DNA from: Kosakonia sp. SMBL-WEM22
GTDB taxonomy: Bacteria > Pseudomonadota > Gammaproteobacteria > Enterobacterales > Enterobacteriaceae
Direction: 5' to 3'
Assembly: GCF_014490785.1 (NCBI RefSeq)
Contig: NZ_CP051489.1
Coordinates: 93,341 to 157,340, forward strand
DNA length: 64,000 nucleotides
Shown here: in pieces, positions 17,340 to 26,143 of the stretch
Numbering within the stretch: the first letter of the stretch is position 1
Layout: every line of letters starts with the position of its first letter
Notes under the pieces: generated by a model
Told to the model about the DNA's origin: nothing
Seen by the model: only the letters and a program-made list of their open reading frames with translations
Databases searched by the model: none
Position numbers and translations under genes: made by a program

Positions 17340-18338
17340 TCAGAGAAAGACGCAGTTACGTTTACGCCAGAGGAGATAACCGAAGTTTTTCTTCGACGAC
17401 GGGGAGTTGTGGGACGTGCCCCAGAGCTGCGTACTGGCCCCGAACGGGTGGCAGTTTGACGCCTCCGGCAGCATGTTCACCATCTGATAGCGCCAGCGCT
17501 CTTTGGGAATAATGGGGGACGGGTACTGGTTACAGACGGCGTTGTTGGCACCGATCGAGTTCCAGACCAGCCCTTCCCGGTGCATTTTGAACGCCATGCG
17601 CTCGGTCACCAGAACTGACGTCTCCAGGGGTGAAAATTCCCCGGTGGTATACCCGGTCAGGGGATACATCGACCCCTGCGCCCCGGCGCACCAGAACAGC
17701 GGCGACAGCGGCAGGCCGGCGGACGCGGCAGCGGCATCTGCCGAACAGGCGGCCTGTGCCACCAGGTTACCGAAGAGCGCGGCCTCCGGGTTAATCAGCA
17801 TCGAGAGCGTACTGTCATTCCAGAGGGGATCGACCTCGGAGAGGTAGGCGATATCCATGTCCCCGGTCTGCAGGCAGCCGATACTGGTGATGATATTCAG
17901 CCACCATATCAGCGGGTATTTGTACCAGTGAACATGGTAGAACGCGCCGGCAGCGGGTCTGTCGCTCTGTCCGGCCGTCCCGGTCCCGGTCCGCCCCAGA
18001 TCGATTTTAAATCCGCCCATATTGACCATCACGCCCGGCTCGCGGGTCACGTCCGTCATGGCCATCGGCTCCCAGAAGCCAATGGCCAGCCCGACGCGGT
18101 AAAGCACCCCGACCGGGCATATCTGCAGCGGACTGGACGGGTTACTGGTGTCAGGCTGTGGCCCGGAGGCCAGTTTGATGTTGCCGAGCGTCATGGGAAA
18201 AAGACACTTCCAGCACACGTCCGTGATGGGGTTCACCCAGCGTCCTTCCCCGGCATTGCTGGCGGACGACACGGGCAGTGCCGTACCGGCCAGGACAATA
18301 CCGAGCAGAAAGAAAACCGCCCTCAGCCTGCGTCGCAT
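17340..18338 (-). CDS. traU: TraU pilus assembly/DNA transfer protein
   Basis: Periplasmic protein needed mainly for DNA transfer and also for pilus assembly. It has a signal peptide (MRRRLRAVFFLLGIVLAGTALP) and the family motifs VNPITDVCWKCLFPMTLGN, MGGFKIDLGRTGTGT and WWLNIITSIGC, with several conserved cysteines. Length 332 is like F (330). The start overlaps the preceding small gene by 16 bases. Confidence 0.94.
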   Translation of the reverse strand: MRRRLRAVFFLLGIVLAGTALPVSSASNAGEGRWVNPITDVCWKCLFPMTLGNIKLASGPQPDTSNPSSPLQICPVGVLYRVGLAIGFWEPMAMTDVTREPGVMVNMGGFKIDLGRTGTGTAGQSDRPAAGAFYHVHWYKYPLIWWLNIITSIGCLQTGDMDIAYLSEVDPLWNDSTLSMLINPEAALFGNLVAQAACSADAAAASAGLPLSPLFWCAGAQGSMYPLTGYTTGEFSPLETSVLVTERMAFKMHREGLVWNSIGANNAVCNQYPSPIIPKERWRYQMVNMLPEASNCHPFGASTQLWGTSHNSPSSKKNFGYLLWRKRNCVFL

Positions 18339-18670
18339 GGCACCTCCCGCCGGCGCAGCCAGATACAGGCGGGACCGTAATCCTCGTCGTCGAATATCGC
18401 GCCGGTAAACCAGCCCTCGCCGGGCGGTACGGGCGGCGTCCAGTATGAAATATCGGCGTTGCGGGCATAGGCCTGCGCCGCCGGCGTGTCTTCGTCAGTA
18501 TCCAGACAGACCAGCGTGTCTTCCAGGCCGTTGTCCGCCAGCCAGTGGTCATATTCAGCCTGCGGGACACAGTCCCGGTCACGGTAAAATGCAGTCAGTG
18601 CGGGGTGGCACCAGTAGCCGTCAGGTGTGCGGACAACCGGCACCGGCCCGACAGATTCAGGAAGGTTCAT
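18323..18670 (-). CDS. Tra-operon hypothetical upstream of traU
   Basis: A 115-residue acidic, aromatic-rich soluble protein (GYWCHPALTAFYRDRDCVP, AEYDHWLADNGLEDTLV, EGWFTGAIFDDEDYGPACIWLRR). No signal peptide or membrane segment is visible, so it should be cytoplasmic, which is odd inside a secretion operon. It overlaps traU by 16 bases. The function is not recognised. F has no gene here. Confidence 0.65.
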   Translation of the reverse strand: MNLPESVGPVPVVRTPDGYWCHPALTAFYRDRDCVPQAEYDHWLADNGLEDTLVCLDTDEDTPAAQAYARNADISYWTPPVPPGEGWFTGAIFDDEDYGPACIWLRRREVPCDAG

Positions 18671-18732
18671 GTTATGCCTCAGCGGGGTATGCCACGGCCA
18701 CCGGTCGGCGGGAGGGCGGATAAATGGGGAAA

Positions 18733-18945
18733 TCAGTCGTTGGGCGCGGCTTCGATAATCAGCTGCTCACGCGCGGTCTTGTCCATCCGGCGCAGCCCCA
18801 CAATGGCGGCACGGATGACTACAGAGGTTTTGTAGAGCGGGTTTTCGCCGAGGATCTCTTTCAGGCAGGCATCGGAATCCGCGTTATGTCTGACGGAAGA
18901 GATGATCAATCTGTGTGCCCCGCTCCGTTCAGGGTCTTTAAGCAT
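18733..18945 (-). CDS. Small tra-operon hypothetical
   Basis: A 70-residue soluble protein (MLKDPERSGAHRLIISS...) with an Arg-rich alternating pattern in its second half (YKTSVVIRAAIVGLRRMDKTAREQLI) that could form helices, possibly a small DNA- or protein-binding module. It fits the gap between its neighbours on the same strand. No family is recognised. Confidence 0.5.
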   Translation of the reverse strand: MLKDPERSGAHRLIISSVRHNADSDACLKEILGENPLYKTSVVIRAAIVGLRRMDKTAREQLIIEAAPND

Positions 18946-18957
18946 GGGTCCACCTTT

Positions 18958-20031
18958 TCAGGCTGTTTTGTACATGGTTTCAGGAACGTGCGCCGTGAAT
19001 CCGTAACCGGCATCACCGTTAACTTCAACGTCCTCCGCGCTCCCGCAGTTCATTTTAAAAATCGCCTTCTGCAGCAGGTTCGCCATAGTGCCCCGGTCAT
19101 CCTGAGCCGTCCCCTGGACGATGATCCGGGCAACAAAATGTCCAGGAACAGGCTCGGCGTCCTTTATCTCCTGCAGCGCCGGGGGCAGCGCCATCATGCC
19201 GGTCTGCGGGAAGAAGCCCGCGCCTTTTGTACAGAGCCGGGTAGTGGCGGACCACCGGACGGGTGAGGCGTCATTGCCGGCGATACCACTGTGCTCAAAC
19301 CCGCCGGTGACCGTCTGCTGCTCCACTGAAAAGAGGGAGCGGTCTTCCCGCCAGGTGCTGCCGATACGGCCCAGCGCCCGGGAGATACTGGCATACGGCA
19401 CGCCTTCGTCGGCCTCCACGTCCAGAATCAGCTGCCAGAACATCGGCGCAGCGGTTTTTTCCGGTGTCGCAATCCGCTGTAAGCGCCAGCCACGCTTGCG
19501 CAGGCTTTCGAGCAGATCTTTCAGCATTATCTCGCCGTAGCCGGTTTTCTGACTCTGCCGGACCGCGTCCTCCACCATTTCCGCTGTCTGCTTCGGTGCC
19601 CAGTATTGTTCCCTGGCACGGATAAGGGCGGCGGCAATCTGCTGCCGGTCCGTGAATGGCATGGATCGCATTGCCAGTATGCCGGGCAGCTGCCCGGTCT
19701 CACTCGTCAGTGCATAACCGGCGTCATCAAGCGCGCGCTCCAGACTTTCCAGCATCCGGAGCATCGAACTGAGCCCGCCTTCCTGCCAGAGATAAATGGC
19801 CGTGCTGAGATCGGTCAGCGTCTCGTTTTTCGTCTCTTCAACAGGGGTGCCGTAGCGCCAGGCCTTTTCTTTTCCTGAGCGCTGGCGACTCATGTAAATC
19901 ATGAGGCCCAGCAACAGGAACAGGCAGGCAAGCATAAGCAGCGCCCAACGGTTAAAGACCTGGACTCCGCTCGCGGGTAAGCCCACACCCAACATCAGCA
20001 GGAACAGTAAGGCAATGAGTATGGGTTTCAT
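18958..20031 (-). CDS. Tra-operon membrane-anchored hypothetical
   Basis: A 357-residue protein with two adjacent membrane segments at the N-terminus (PILIALLFLLMLGVGLPASG; WALLMLACLFLLLGLMIYM) and a large soluble part of mixed charge. Motifs such as LTDLSTAIYLWQEGGLSSML, GYGEIMLKDLLESLRKRGWR and HFVARIIVQGTAQDD suggest a folded cytoplasmic domain. The start forms ATGA with the upstream 82-codon gene. No F homologue sits between traW and traU. The role is unknown. Confidence 0.7.
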   Translation of the reverse strand: MKPILIALLFLLMLGVGLPASGVQVFNRWALLMLACLFLLLGLMIYMSRQRSGKEKAWRYGTPVEETKNETLTDLSTAIYLWQEGGLSSMLRMLESLERALDDAGYALTSETGQLPGILAMRSMPFTDRQQIAAALIRAREQYWAPKQTAEMVEDAVRQSQKTGYGEIMLKDLLESLRKRGWRLQRIATPEKTAAPMFWQLILDVEADEGVPYASISRALGRIGSTWREDRSLFSVEQQTVTGGFEHSGIAGNDASPVRWSATTRLCTKGAGFFPQTGMMALPPALQEIKDAEPVPGHFVARIIVQGTAQDDRGTMANLLQKAIFKMNCGSAEDVEVNGDAGYGFTAHVPETMYKTA

Positions 20032-20276
20032 GCGCGGCTCTCCCGCTGTTTATCGAGAAAGGCGTTGATCAGAAAGTCGGTGAACCGCTCATCGCGCTTC
20101 TCTGCCTCCTTAACGATCACGCCGGTGGCGCGCTGCCAGCCCACAAAGGCTTTGGTCACGAGATGACTGGCCCAGCCATCAAGTTCGGGGTAAATCTCTT
20201 TCAGTTGATTGCCGCTGACACGCAGCGGCCTGGCAGGTACCGGACCGGTACTGCTGTTCGAGTGAGTTACATTCAT
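20028..20276 (-). CDS. Small tra-operon hypothetical
   Basis: An 82-residue soluble protein (MNVTHSNSSTGPVPARPLRVSGNQLKEIYPELDGW...) ending in a charged helical stretch (EAEKRDERFTDFLINAFLDKQRESRA). It is coupled by ATGA to the following membrane-anchored gene, so the two may act together. Family not recognised. Confidence 0.6.
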   Translation of the reverse strand: MNVTHSNSSTGPVPARPLRVSGNQLKEIYPELDGWASHLVTKAFVGWQRATGVIVKEAEKRDERFTDFLINAFLDKQRESRA

Positions 20277-20330
20277 GTTGTCACCACGGGCAGAAATAAA
20301 AGAGGGCTTACAGGAGCGCTGGATTTTTGG

Positions 20331-20705
20331 TTACCAGGGTAGCTGTCTGAACATTAAACCGGTCATAAGCCACCAGGGTACGACGTACACCAGAGAATTC
20401 TTAACGACGGAGAACAGTGCAGGGTGCGGACGCCTGGACACATCTTCTGGTCCCCATCCCCTCGCTGTATTCATCTGGAAAATGACCTGTGTCTGACAAA
20501 ACATATATGAAAATACAAAGAGAACGGGTTTTGCTGTGATGTCTTTCCAGAGAATCGCAATAGCAACACACTGGATAAGAAACGTAATCACTGAGGCACA
20601 TATCGACAGCCGCCGGTCCTCTTCCCTGACCATACGGGCAATGAGCCATACCTGCAGTGGTGTCAACAACACTGTGTAAGCTATAAGAAAATAAGTGCCA
20701 TTCAT
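20331..20705 (-). CDS. Tra-operon polytopic membrane protein, unknown
   Basis: A 124-residue very hydrophobic protein with about four membrane segments (YFLIAYTVLLTPLQVWLIA; ICASVITFLIQCVAIAILW; VLFVFSYMFCQTQVIF; LVYVVPWWLMTGLMF). It overlaps traW by four bases. It is one of five genes inserted between traW and traU compared with F. The function is not recognised. Confidence 0.65.
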   Translation of the reverse strand: MNGTYFLIAYTVLLTPLQVWLIARMVREEDRRLSICASVITFLIQCVAIAILWKDITAKPVLFVFSYMFCQTQVIFQMNTARGWGPEDVSRRPHPALFSVVKNSLVYVVPWWLMTGLMFRQLPW

Positions 20706-21337
20706 TGACTCACCTCCGGTAAACGTATTTCTTCAATCTTCAGAACCTGACCGTCACGCGTGATACGCACCGGGGTGTGCTCAAACCCGAATTTCGTTGT
20801 CAGGACACCGGCCTGATCGAAGTAGATGCGCTCGTTCAGGGCATCGCTGGTTTCTTTGATGTTTCCCTTCACCAGGATGATTTTGAAATCCGTCGCGCCG
20901 GTCAGCTGCTGCTTCATCCAGGCCACCTGGTCGCGGTTGTCGCCGTCGAGAAAGTAGAGCGTCTGGCTGTAAGGCACCCGGTCGAGCGGATTCACCTGAT
21001 CGCCCTTGCGGGCAATGATGTTGCCCTGCATATCGGTGATGGTTTCGTTGACGGTGAAGGTGGGGTCATAACTGAAAGCGCGGTACTTTTCGGCAGGCGT
21101 CAGGCCGGCAACGGGCGGCGGCCTGACGGCGTTACGCTTAACGCGCTCAACCGCCTCGTTGCGCAGCTGGTTCAGCTCACCGCTCTGCTCCATCGACTGC
21201 AGGCGCTTCTGGATAAAAACCAGCATGTCCTGCTCCTGCGGCTCAAACACATTCCCCCAGGTGCCGAGGTCTTTTGCCCCGGCACCGGCCGTGATGCCCG
21301 CCAGGAGTATCCCGGCCAGACAGCGGGTCAGGTTCAT
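20702..21337 (-). CDS. traW: TraW pilus assembly protein
   Basis: Periplasmic F pilus assembly protein that partners TrbC. It has a signal peptide (MNLTRCLAGILLAGITAGAGA), DLGTWGNVFEPQEQDML near the mature N-terminus, and the family C-terminal pattern (YSQTLYFLDGDNRDQVAWM, DFKIILVKGN, YFDQAGVLTTKFGFEHTP). Length 211 equals F (210). ATGA-type overlap with trbI. Confidence 0.95.
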   Translation of the reverse strand: MNLTRCLAGILLAGITAGAGAKDLGTWGNVFEPQEQDMLVFIQKRLQSMEQSGELNQLRNEAVERVKRNAVRPPPVAGLTPAEKYRAFSYDPTFTVNETITDMQGNIIARKGDQVNPLDRVPYSQTLYFLDGDNRDQVAWMKQQLTGATDFKIILVKGNIKETSDALNERIYFDQAGVLTTKFGFEHTPVRITRDGQVLKIEEIRLPEVSQ

Positions 21338-21771
21338 TTCACCTCCCCGGCAGGCGACTGCATCCGCGCTGCGATATCGTTGCGGATGGCCGTGGTGATG
21401 TCAGGCTGCACACTCACCACGGCCGGCTGCACCAGAATCACCGCGTTATGCTTCTGCTGCCACGCGGCCAGGCTGTCGATCATGGCCTGGTTGAAACGAC
21501 TGACCAGGGCTTTCGCCCGCACCTCATCGAGTTTCTGCTGCGCAGACTGCTGGATGAAGATGTCCATCGTGCCCTTCATGTCGAACGTCACGACCTGCGG
21601 GGTCACCAGTCTGGCCACGCCCCAGGCAATGCCGGTCACAATCAGCAGCGCGCCCGCGCCGCACGCCAGAAGCTTCGGCCAGCGCGACGCCATACTGCCC
21701 GCCAGCGTCACACCGTCACGCACCACCTCCGCGTCATAAGGTTTGTTATCACTCAAGCTTTTTTCACCCAT
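21334..21771 (-). CDS. trbI: TrbI inner-membrane pilus protein
   Basis: F-type TrbI, a bitopic inner-membrane protein affecting pilus retraction. One membrane segment (LLACGAGALLIVTGIAWGVARL) is followed by a periplasmic part with the family pattern (TFDMKGTMDIFIQQSAQQ, ALVSRFNQAMIDSLAAWQQKHNAVILVQPAV). The frame can start at ATG 21771, inside traC, or at TTG 21756. The latter has GGGTGA at a better distance and gives MSDNKPYD-like proteins, so it may be the true start. Confidence 0.9.
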   Translation of the reverse strand: MGEKSLSDNKPYDAEVVRDGVTLAGSMASRWPKLLACGAGALLIVTGIAWGVARLVTPQVVTFDMKGTMDIFIQQSAQQKLDEVRAKALVSRFNQAMIDSLAAWQQKHNAVILVQPAVVSVQPDITTAIRNDIAARMQSPAGEVK

Positions 21772-24395
21772 TCCTCAAGCTCCGCCAGTTCCTGACCATA
21801 TTTGATGCCTGCCAGCCGGTATGCTGCCTCTTCGGAACTGGCCCCTTTTTTCTGCTCTTCCTGCATGAACGCGAAGTCCTCGCCACGCGAACTGAACATG
21901 GCGCGCGTGACCGGGTCGACAAACAGGCGATGAAACGAGCTGCGCTCGCCGATCGTGATCAACAGCGAGCTGTAGCCGGTGTCGATGGCGGGCTGGAAGT
22001 ACTTGATGACCTCTTTTTCGATTTCAGTGAACTGATCGGGATATTCCGCCAGATACTGTTTGAAGGCCTTTGCATCCTGCAGGAGGGTGATTTTGGTGGA
22101 ACTGTTGTTCCAGGCCGCTTCCGCCTGCTTACTGGCGGTAAAGTCCTTGATACCCTGGGTGATGGTGATGAATGCGCCACGGTGACGACGCACGGTACGG
22201 TAGCCGGTCTCAATAAAGGTGGCAGCGTGCGGGTTAGAGCCCCCGAGCAGTCGCCAGGCCTCATCGATGATGGCCACTTTTTTGATGTTACGCGGGCTGT
22301 GATACATCTTTTCCTGAATCGCCAGAATGAGCGAGAACAGGACGGCACTGAGCAGCTTCGGTTTGTTTTCCAGACTGAGCATCTCCAGCACGGCGAAGCG
22401 CGTATCTTCGTCGAGTGTCGGCTTCTCTGCGTTGAAGTATTCACCGTATGAACCCCAGCTGCAGTAGGCTTCCAGCAACAGGGCCAGCTCGGCAAGACGG
22501 GCCACAATCGTTGGCCGGTCCTGAAACCCGTTGTTGACCTCCGGGCTGGTGAGATAGGCATGGACGTCATCAATGCGCGCCCTGTTCCCTTTACTCTCCC
22601 ATGCCTCGGTCACGGCTTTCTGCAGGATGGCTTCACATACGCCGTCCAGCGCCTCTGTCGGGCTGGCCAGTACGGCAAGAAGCCGTACAATCCCCTCAGC
22701 TGAAACCCTGATATCACGGATGTTGGCAAATGGGTTAAAGCGCAGTTCGGCCCCGTCGAGGTAGACGCCCCCGGCCTGCTTACAGTAGTTTTTGTAGCTG
22801 TCGCCCATGTCGATGACCCAGGCAAACCCGCCGGCATTCAGGACATCACGCAGTACCCCCTGAACGAAAAACGATTTTCCCGCCCCGGACGTGCCGGTCA
22901 CCGCAATATTGGAGTTGGTGCTGCCGTTCGCCTCATCAAACATGTCGAAGAAAGCAGTCTGGTTGCGGTAGGTCGGCAGCGGCATGCCGCGCCGTGACAG
23001 ATGACGTTCACCCACCACCGGCATCAGGTTGACGGCATTCCAGCTCTTGGCGCGCAGTGTGGCACCGGTGGCTTTCAGGTCTTCCCACATCCCTTCCTGC
23101 ATCATGAACGGCATGGATGCCAGCCAGTTACGCATCTGCTGATACTGGATAGTGGTCAGCTCCAGCTCATTTTTACGGAAGACGTTAATGGCGGCCAGCT
23201 CGCAGGACAGCGCATCTGCGTCATTATCCGGCGTGAACAGGGTGAGGTTAAAATAGTACCGGCACAGGGACACCTCATTGGTGCCCAGCTCCATCTGCAT
23301 TTTCCGCCATTCTTCCGCCTGTTTTTTCACCCCCGGAAACAGCATGGCGTAGGCCGAGCTGGCTTTTTTGCCGAGATCCATATTCTTGCGCAGCGCCTCG
23401 CCCTGGCTCCGGGTCTGCTCTTCCAGCTCAACGGTCCAGGTCAGCATGAAGGGACAGGGGATGCCGAGGTCAGGAAAGCGCAGGTTCTGAAGGTTGTCAG
23501 CGCCCTGCCAGAGTGCAAAACGCGTCGGGTTTTTGGTCAGCTGCATGTTCACCACGCGACACGATGAGGCCGCCACGCGCGTCTGCCGGACTTCCGTTGC
23601 GTTACCGTCGTTATCCCGCATCTGCTTTTCAATGATGGTTTCAGGTAGCGCAAGACTGATATGTGACGGGCGGACCTTGATATCGATACCCTGATCGACC
23701 ACCTGACGGTTCATCTCCTCCTCGGTGTTCCACTCATCACCGGCAGGCATGACCTGTCCTGAACGGTAGTTAACAAGTTCACGCATGAGCGAGAGGAAGT
23801 CGTTTGCTGTGGTGTTCACCGAGTCGATACGCGCGGCGTTCAGTGACACGCGGATGGTATTGCGGATCTGCTTGAGTTCATCCGTTATTTTCGGGGTGAA
23901 GTGACGAGCCTTACGGCCGTACACAATAAATAAGCGGTAATTTCGCAGGTAAAGCGGATACTCCCGTTCATTGGCCAGTCCCTCCACCGCTGATTTTTCC
24001 CAGAATGCGCGGGTAATGCGGTTGAGATGTGCGGCCATCGGGCCTTTCCACATGTCGGCGCTGACGCCGCGCGAGATACGCTCCCCGACACACTTGCTGG
24101 CGACCATGATGACGGTCACCGGCGTTTTGCGCGGGAGCTTCTTACGCAGCATGTCATCCAGCGCGGCGACCACCTGCTCATTCGCGCCCGGCAGAGGGGC
24201 CGCCTCAACGATAAAACCCGCTGAGCCGGCATTGATAAACATGTCGTTGGCATCATCGTAATAACGCCACGGCAGGGCTGCGGTCAGGGAGGGATAATCC
24301 CAGGTCTGCTGCAGGTTGGCTTTCGCCGTCGCGGAGCCATCTTTCTGGCCGCCCTTTTTCAGCAAATCCATCATGCTTTCAACAAAGTCAGACAT
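21753..24395 (-). CDS. traC: TraC pilus assembly ATPase (VirB4 family)
   Basis: Peripheral inner-membrane ATPase that powers pilus assembly. The N-terminal TraC domain is followed by a Walker A motif GTSGAGKSF with the Lys near residue 507 and a Walker B region KKVAIIDEAWRLLGG near residue 708. The C-terminal segment with the RRHRGAFITITQG motif is also typical. Length 880 matches F TraC (about 875). The start is at 24395, three bases after a small coupled gene. Confidence 0.96.
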   Translation of the reverse strand: MSDFVESMMDLLKKGGQKDGSATAKANLQQTWDYPSLTAALPWRYYDDANDMFINAGSAGFIVEAAPLPGANEQVVAALDDMLRKKLPRKTPVTVIMVASKCVGERISRGVSADMWKGPMAAHLNRITRAFWEKSAVEGLANEREYPLYLRNYRLFIVYGRKARHFTPKITDELKQIRNTIRVSLNAARIDSVNTTANDFLSLMRELVNYRSGQVMPAGDEWNTEEEMNRQVVDQGIDIKVRPSHISLALPETIIEKQMRDNDGNATEVRQTRVAASSCRVVNMQLTKNPTRFALWQGADNLQNLRFPDLGIPCPFMLTWTVELEEQTRSQGEALRKNMDLGKKASSAYAMLFPGVKKQAEEWRKMQMELGTNEVSLCRYYFNLTLFTPDNDADALSCELAAINVFRKNELELTTIQYQQMRNWLASMPFMMQEGMWEDLKATGATLRAKSWNAVNLMPVVGERHLSRRGMPLPTYRNQTAFFDMFDEANGSTNSNIAVTGTSGAGKSFFVQGVLRDVLNAGGFAWVIDMGDSYKNYCKQAGGVYLDGAELRFNPFANIRDIRVSAEGIVRLLAVLASPTEALDGVCEAILQKAVTEAWESKGNRARIDDVHAYLTSPEVNNGFQDRPTIVARLAELALLLEAYCSWGSYGEYFNAEKPTLDEDTRFAVLEMLSLENKPKLLSAVLFSLILAIQEKMYHSPRNIKKVAIIDEAWRLLGGSNPHAATFIETGYRTVRRHRGAFITITQGIKDFTASKQAEAAWNNSSTKITLLQDAKAFKQYLAEYPDQFTEIEKEVIKYFQPAIDTGYSSLLITIGERSSFHRLFVDPVTRAMFSSRGEDFAFMQEEQKKGASSEEAAYRLAGIKYGQELAELEEWVKKA

Positions 24396-24397
24396 TA

Positions 24398-24562
24398 TTA
24401 ATTCCTTTCATTCTGGTGCAGGCGGGCTGCGATATCGCCTGGCTGCACCAGGCCTTTCGCAACAAGGGTGTCATACAGCAGGAAGCTTTTACCGGCAGCC
24501 GGTTTCCCGGTGCAGATAACGTTGCCGGTCCGGCAGCCACGCCGGGCTGATTTGCGGCTCAT
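24398..24562 (-). CDS. 54-residue P-loop micro-protein between traV and traC
   Basis: A small frame whose ATG (24562) overlaps the traV stop as ATGA and whose TAA ends three bases before traC, so it fills the gap exactly. It encodes a basic N-terminus and then a perfect Walker A pattern, GKPAAGKS (residues 19-26), followed by FLLYDTLVAKGLVQPGD. In F the gene here is traR, a DksA-like zinc finger protein; this one has no such motif. It could be a remnant of an ATPase or a functional small nucleotide-binding peptide. The coupling argues for translation. Confidence 0.55.
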   Translation of the reverse strand: MSRKSARRGCRTGNVICTGKPAAGKSFLLYDTLVAKGLVQPGDIAARLHQNERN

Positions 24563-25104
24563 TCATCGCCCTCCCCGATAACGCGGAACCCCTCATCCCA
24601 GTGAGATTTGTTTTTCACAAACTCCACGACGGCGGGCTGATGAAAGTTGTCGTCGGTGTCAACCCACGGGGCAATCCACAGACGCTGTGTGGCGTCCGGA
24701 ACACGCTGCGCCGTCACACGCCCTGCGCCGCTGACAGAGCTCGCCGGCGACACATACGGTGTGGTCGGTGCAGTCTGGCCGGTCAGGGTGCTGCGCACCG
24801 GTGACGATACGGTGGCGATCGGGCGCGGGGCGATGACACCGGTTGCTGCGACAGAAACGGGGCGGGAAGAACTGACCGCCGGTGCCGTGTTACGCAGTGC
24901 CGGCAGGGTTTCACCCGCAGGCTTTTTTACGGCAGCGTCCTGACCGATGTCGTTAATGCTTTTCCCCTTCGCGGCCAGGGCATTGGCCTCAGCGGTGGTC
25001 AGGCATTTATCGGTGGCAGTGGCATTACAGTCGAAATCTGAATTCATACCGGCGCAGCCGGTCAGTGCGCTGCACAGCAGTGCAGCACCCACTAATTTAT
25101 GCAT
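24559..25104 (-). CDS. traV: TraV outer-membrane lipoprotein of the transfer pore
   Basis: Lipoprotein that forms the outer-membrane core with TraK and TraB. The signal peptide MHKLVGAALLCSALTGCAG has the lipobox LTGC (C18). It is followed by a Cys-containing stretch typical of TraV (FDCNATATDKCLTTAEAN) and a Pro/Thr/Ser-rich middle. The end IWIAPWVDTDDNFHQP is also typical (the sequence reads LWIAPWVDTDDNFHQP). 181 residues versus 171 in F. Confidence 0.93.
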   Translation of the reverse strand: MHKLVGAALLCSALTGCAGMNSDFDCNATATDKCLTTAEANALAAKGKSINDIGQDAAVKKPAGETLPALRNTAPAVSSSRPVSVAATGVIAPRPIATVSSPVRSTLTGQTAPTTPYVSPASSVSGAGRVTAQRVPDATQRLWIAPWVDTDDNFHQPAVVEFVKNKSHWDEGFRVIGEGDE

Positions 25105-25136
25105 GGATGACTCCGGTTAAAAAAGGAAAAGAGATG

Positions 25137-25529
25137 TCAGTTGCGAGGCGTGATTACGTGCGCGACACCATAACAAAGCGGGAGCGCACAGGTACTGAGA
25201 AACGCCTTCAGGAACCAGTCAGAGGGTGGCCAGGAAAAAGTCCAGTCTGAGTAAAGTTTAATGAGCCAGAAAGCAGCAAAGGCAAGCCAGGTAAGGCCTA
25301 ACCCCATTACCGTCATGACGGATAAATGCCTTTTTCTGTCGCTGAGATGCACTGCCATACACACCAGGTTCAGAACCGAAAGGACCAGCGCGACCCGCCA
25401 GAGTGACCAGTCAAAACCTGTCAGGCCTTTGGGTATCAAAATGGCGTATACCTTCAGGGCGGCCGGGTAAATCAGTAACGGTATCCAGAGCCACTGCATG
25501 GCGAAGCCGGCTTTTTTGATGAAGCTCAT
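25137..25529 (-). CDS. Tra-operon polytopic membrane protein, unknown
   Basis: A 130-residue protein starting MSFIKKAGFAMQWLW with about four membrane segments (LWIPLLIYPAALKVYAIL; LWRVALVLSVLNLVCMAV; VMTVMGLGLTWLAFAAFWL; FLSTCALPLCYGVAHVI). The start at 25529 is chosen from the ATGA overlap with the small gene before it. It lies where F has trbD and trbG, without recognisable similarity. Confidence 0.65.
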   Translation of the reverse strand: MSFIKKAGFAMQWLWIPLLIYPAALKVYAILIPKGLTGFDWSLWRVALVLSVLNLVCMAVHLSDRKRHLSVMTVMGLGLTWLAFAAFWLIKLYSDWTFSWPPSDWFLKAFLSTCALPLCYGVAHVITPRN

Positions 25530-25696
25530 GATGAGAAATACCCCTCCGGCGGATTGAGACTGCAGGAACTGCACTGCAGCGGTGTTATGAAGTCAGTCTG
25601 AGCAGCCTCGCTTTTAGTCGCGCTGACCATCAGCACCAGGGAGGCGAGCAGCGCCAGCGTAACGAGCATGAGGGTGTGCATTGCATAACGGTTCAT
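25526..25696 (-). CDS. 56-residue signal-peptide protein with a CSSC motif
   Basis: A small gene linked by ATGA overlaps at both ends (traP-like stop and the 130-codon gene start). It has an N-terminal hydrophobic segment (TLMLVTLALLASLVLMVSA) with a plausible signal peptidase site after SEA, then a short exported part AQTDFITPLQCSSCSLNPPEG. The CxxC could form a disulfide or bind metal. It matches trbD of F in position and size only. Confidence 0.5.
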   Translation of the reverse strand: MNRYAMHTLMLVTLALLASLVLMVSATKSEAAQTDFITPLQCSSCSLNPPEGYFSS

Positions 25697-26133
25697 GGCA
25701 GCTGCTCTGCCTTATCCGGCGTATTCGCCTGAGTCTGCGGCGTTGTTTTTTCCGGGTGAAAGACGGTCATGCATTCGCTTTCATACCAGGTCCGCAGGTC
25801 GACCGGGTCCATGCGCCATTTACGTTCGATGTTCTCCTGAAAGTGCTGCCAGGCTGCCTTGTTACGGGGCCGGTACTGTGACAGTCGCCGGCGTATCGCC
25901 CGTGGCCAGTTATCATTCCGCCATCCTGGAATAAGGAACATGACGCCTGCCACTGTCCCCACCCCCCCCCCTACAAACACAGGCAGATGATTAGCCCCCG
26001 CTGCGGATGCCATGACAAGCACAAAGAGCACCACATAAAAACTCACCTGGCGGGGTGTAAAGGCGTTGCGCTCCCATTTCTGAATATCACTGCCAGTCTT
26101 GCGAAGAATCGTGATGTTGTAGTCATCATTCAT
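25693..26133 (-). CDS. TraP-position membrane protein
   Basis: A 146-residue protein with two adjacent membrane segments (FYVVLFVLVMASAAGANHL; VGGGVGTVAGVMFLIPGW) and a basic tail containing RRRLSQYRPRNKAAWQHFQENIERKW. The ATG at 26133 (MNDDYNITILRKTG) is preferred: GAGGCT stands in front and it clears the traB stop. F traP follows traB in the same way. Similarity is by position and topology, so no symbol is given. Confidence 0.55.
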   Translation of the reverse strand: MNDDYNITILRKTGSDIQKWERNAFTPRQVSFYVVLFVLVMASAAGANHLPVFVGGGVGTVAGVMFLIPGWRNDNWPRAIRRRLSQYRPRNKAAWQHFQENIERKWRMDPVDLRTWYESECMTVFHPEKTTPQTQANTPDKAEQLP

Positions 26134-26143
26134 GCTTTCAGCC

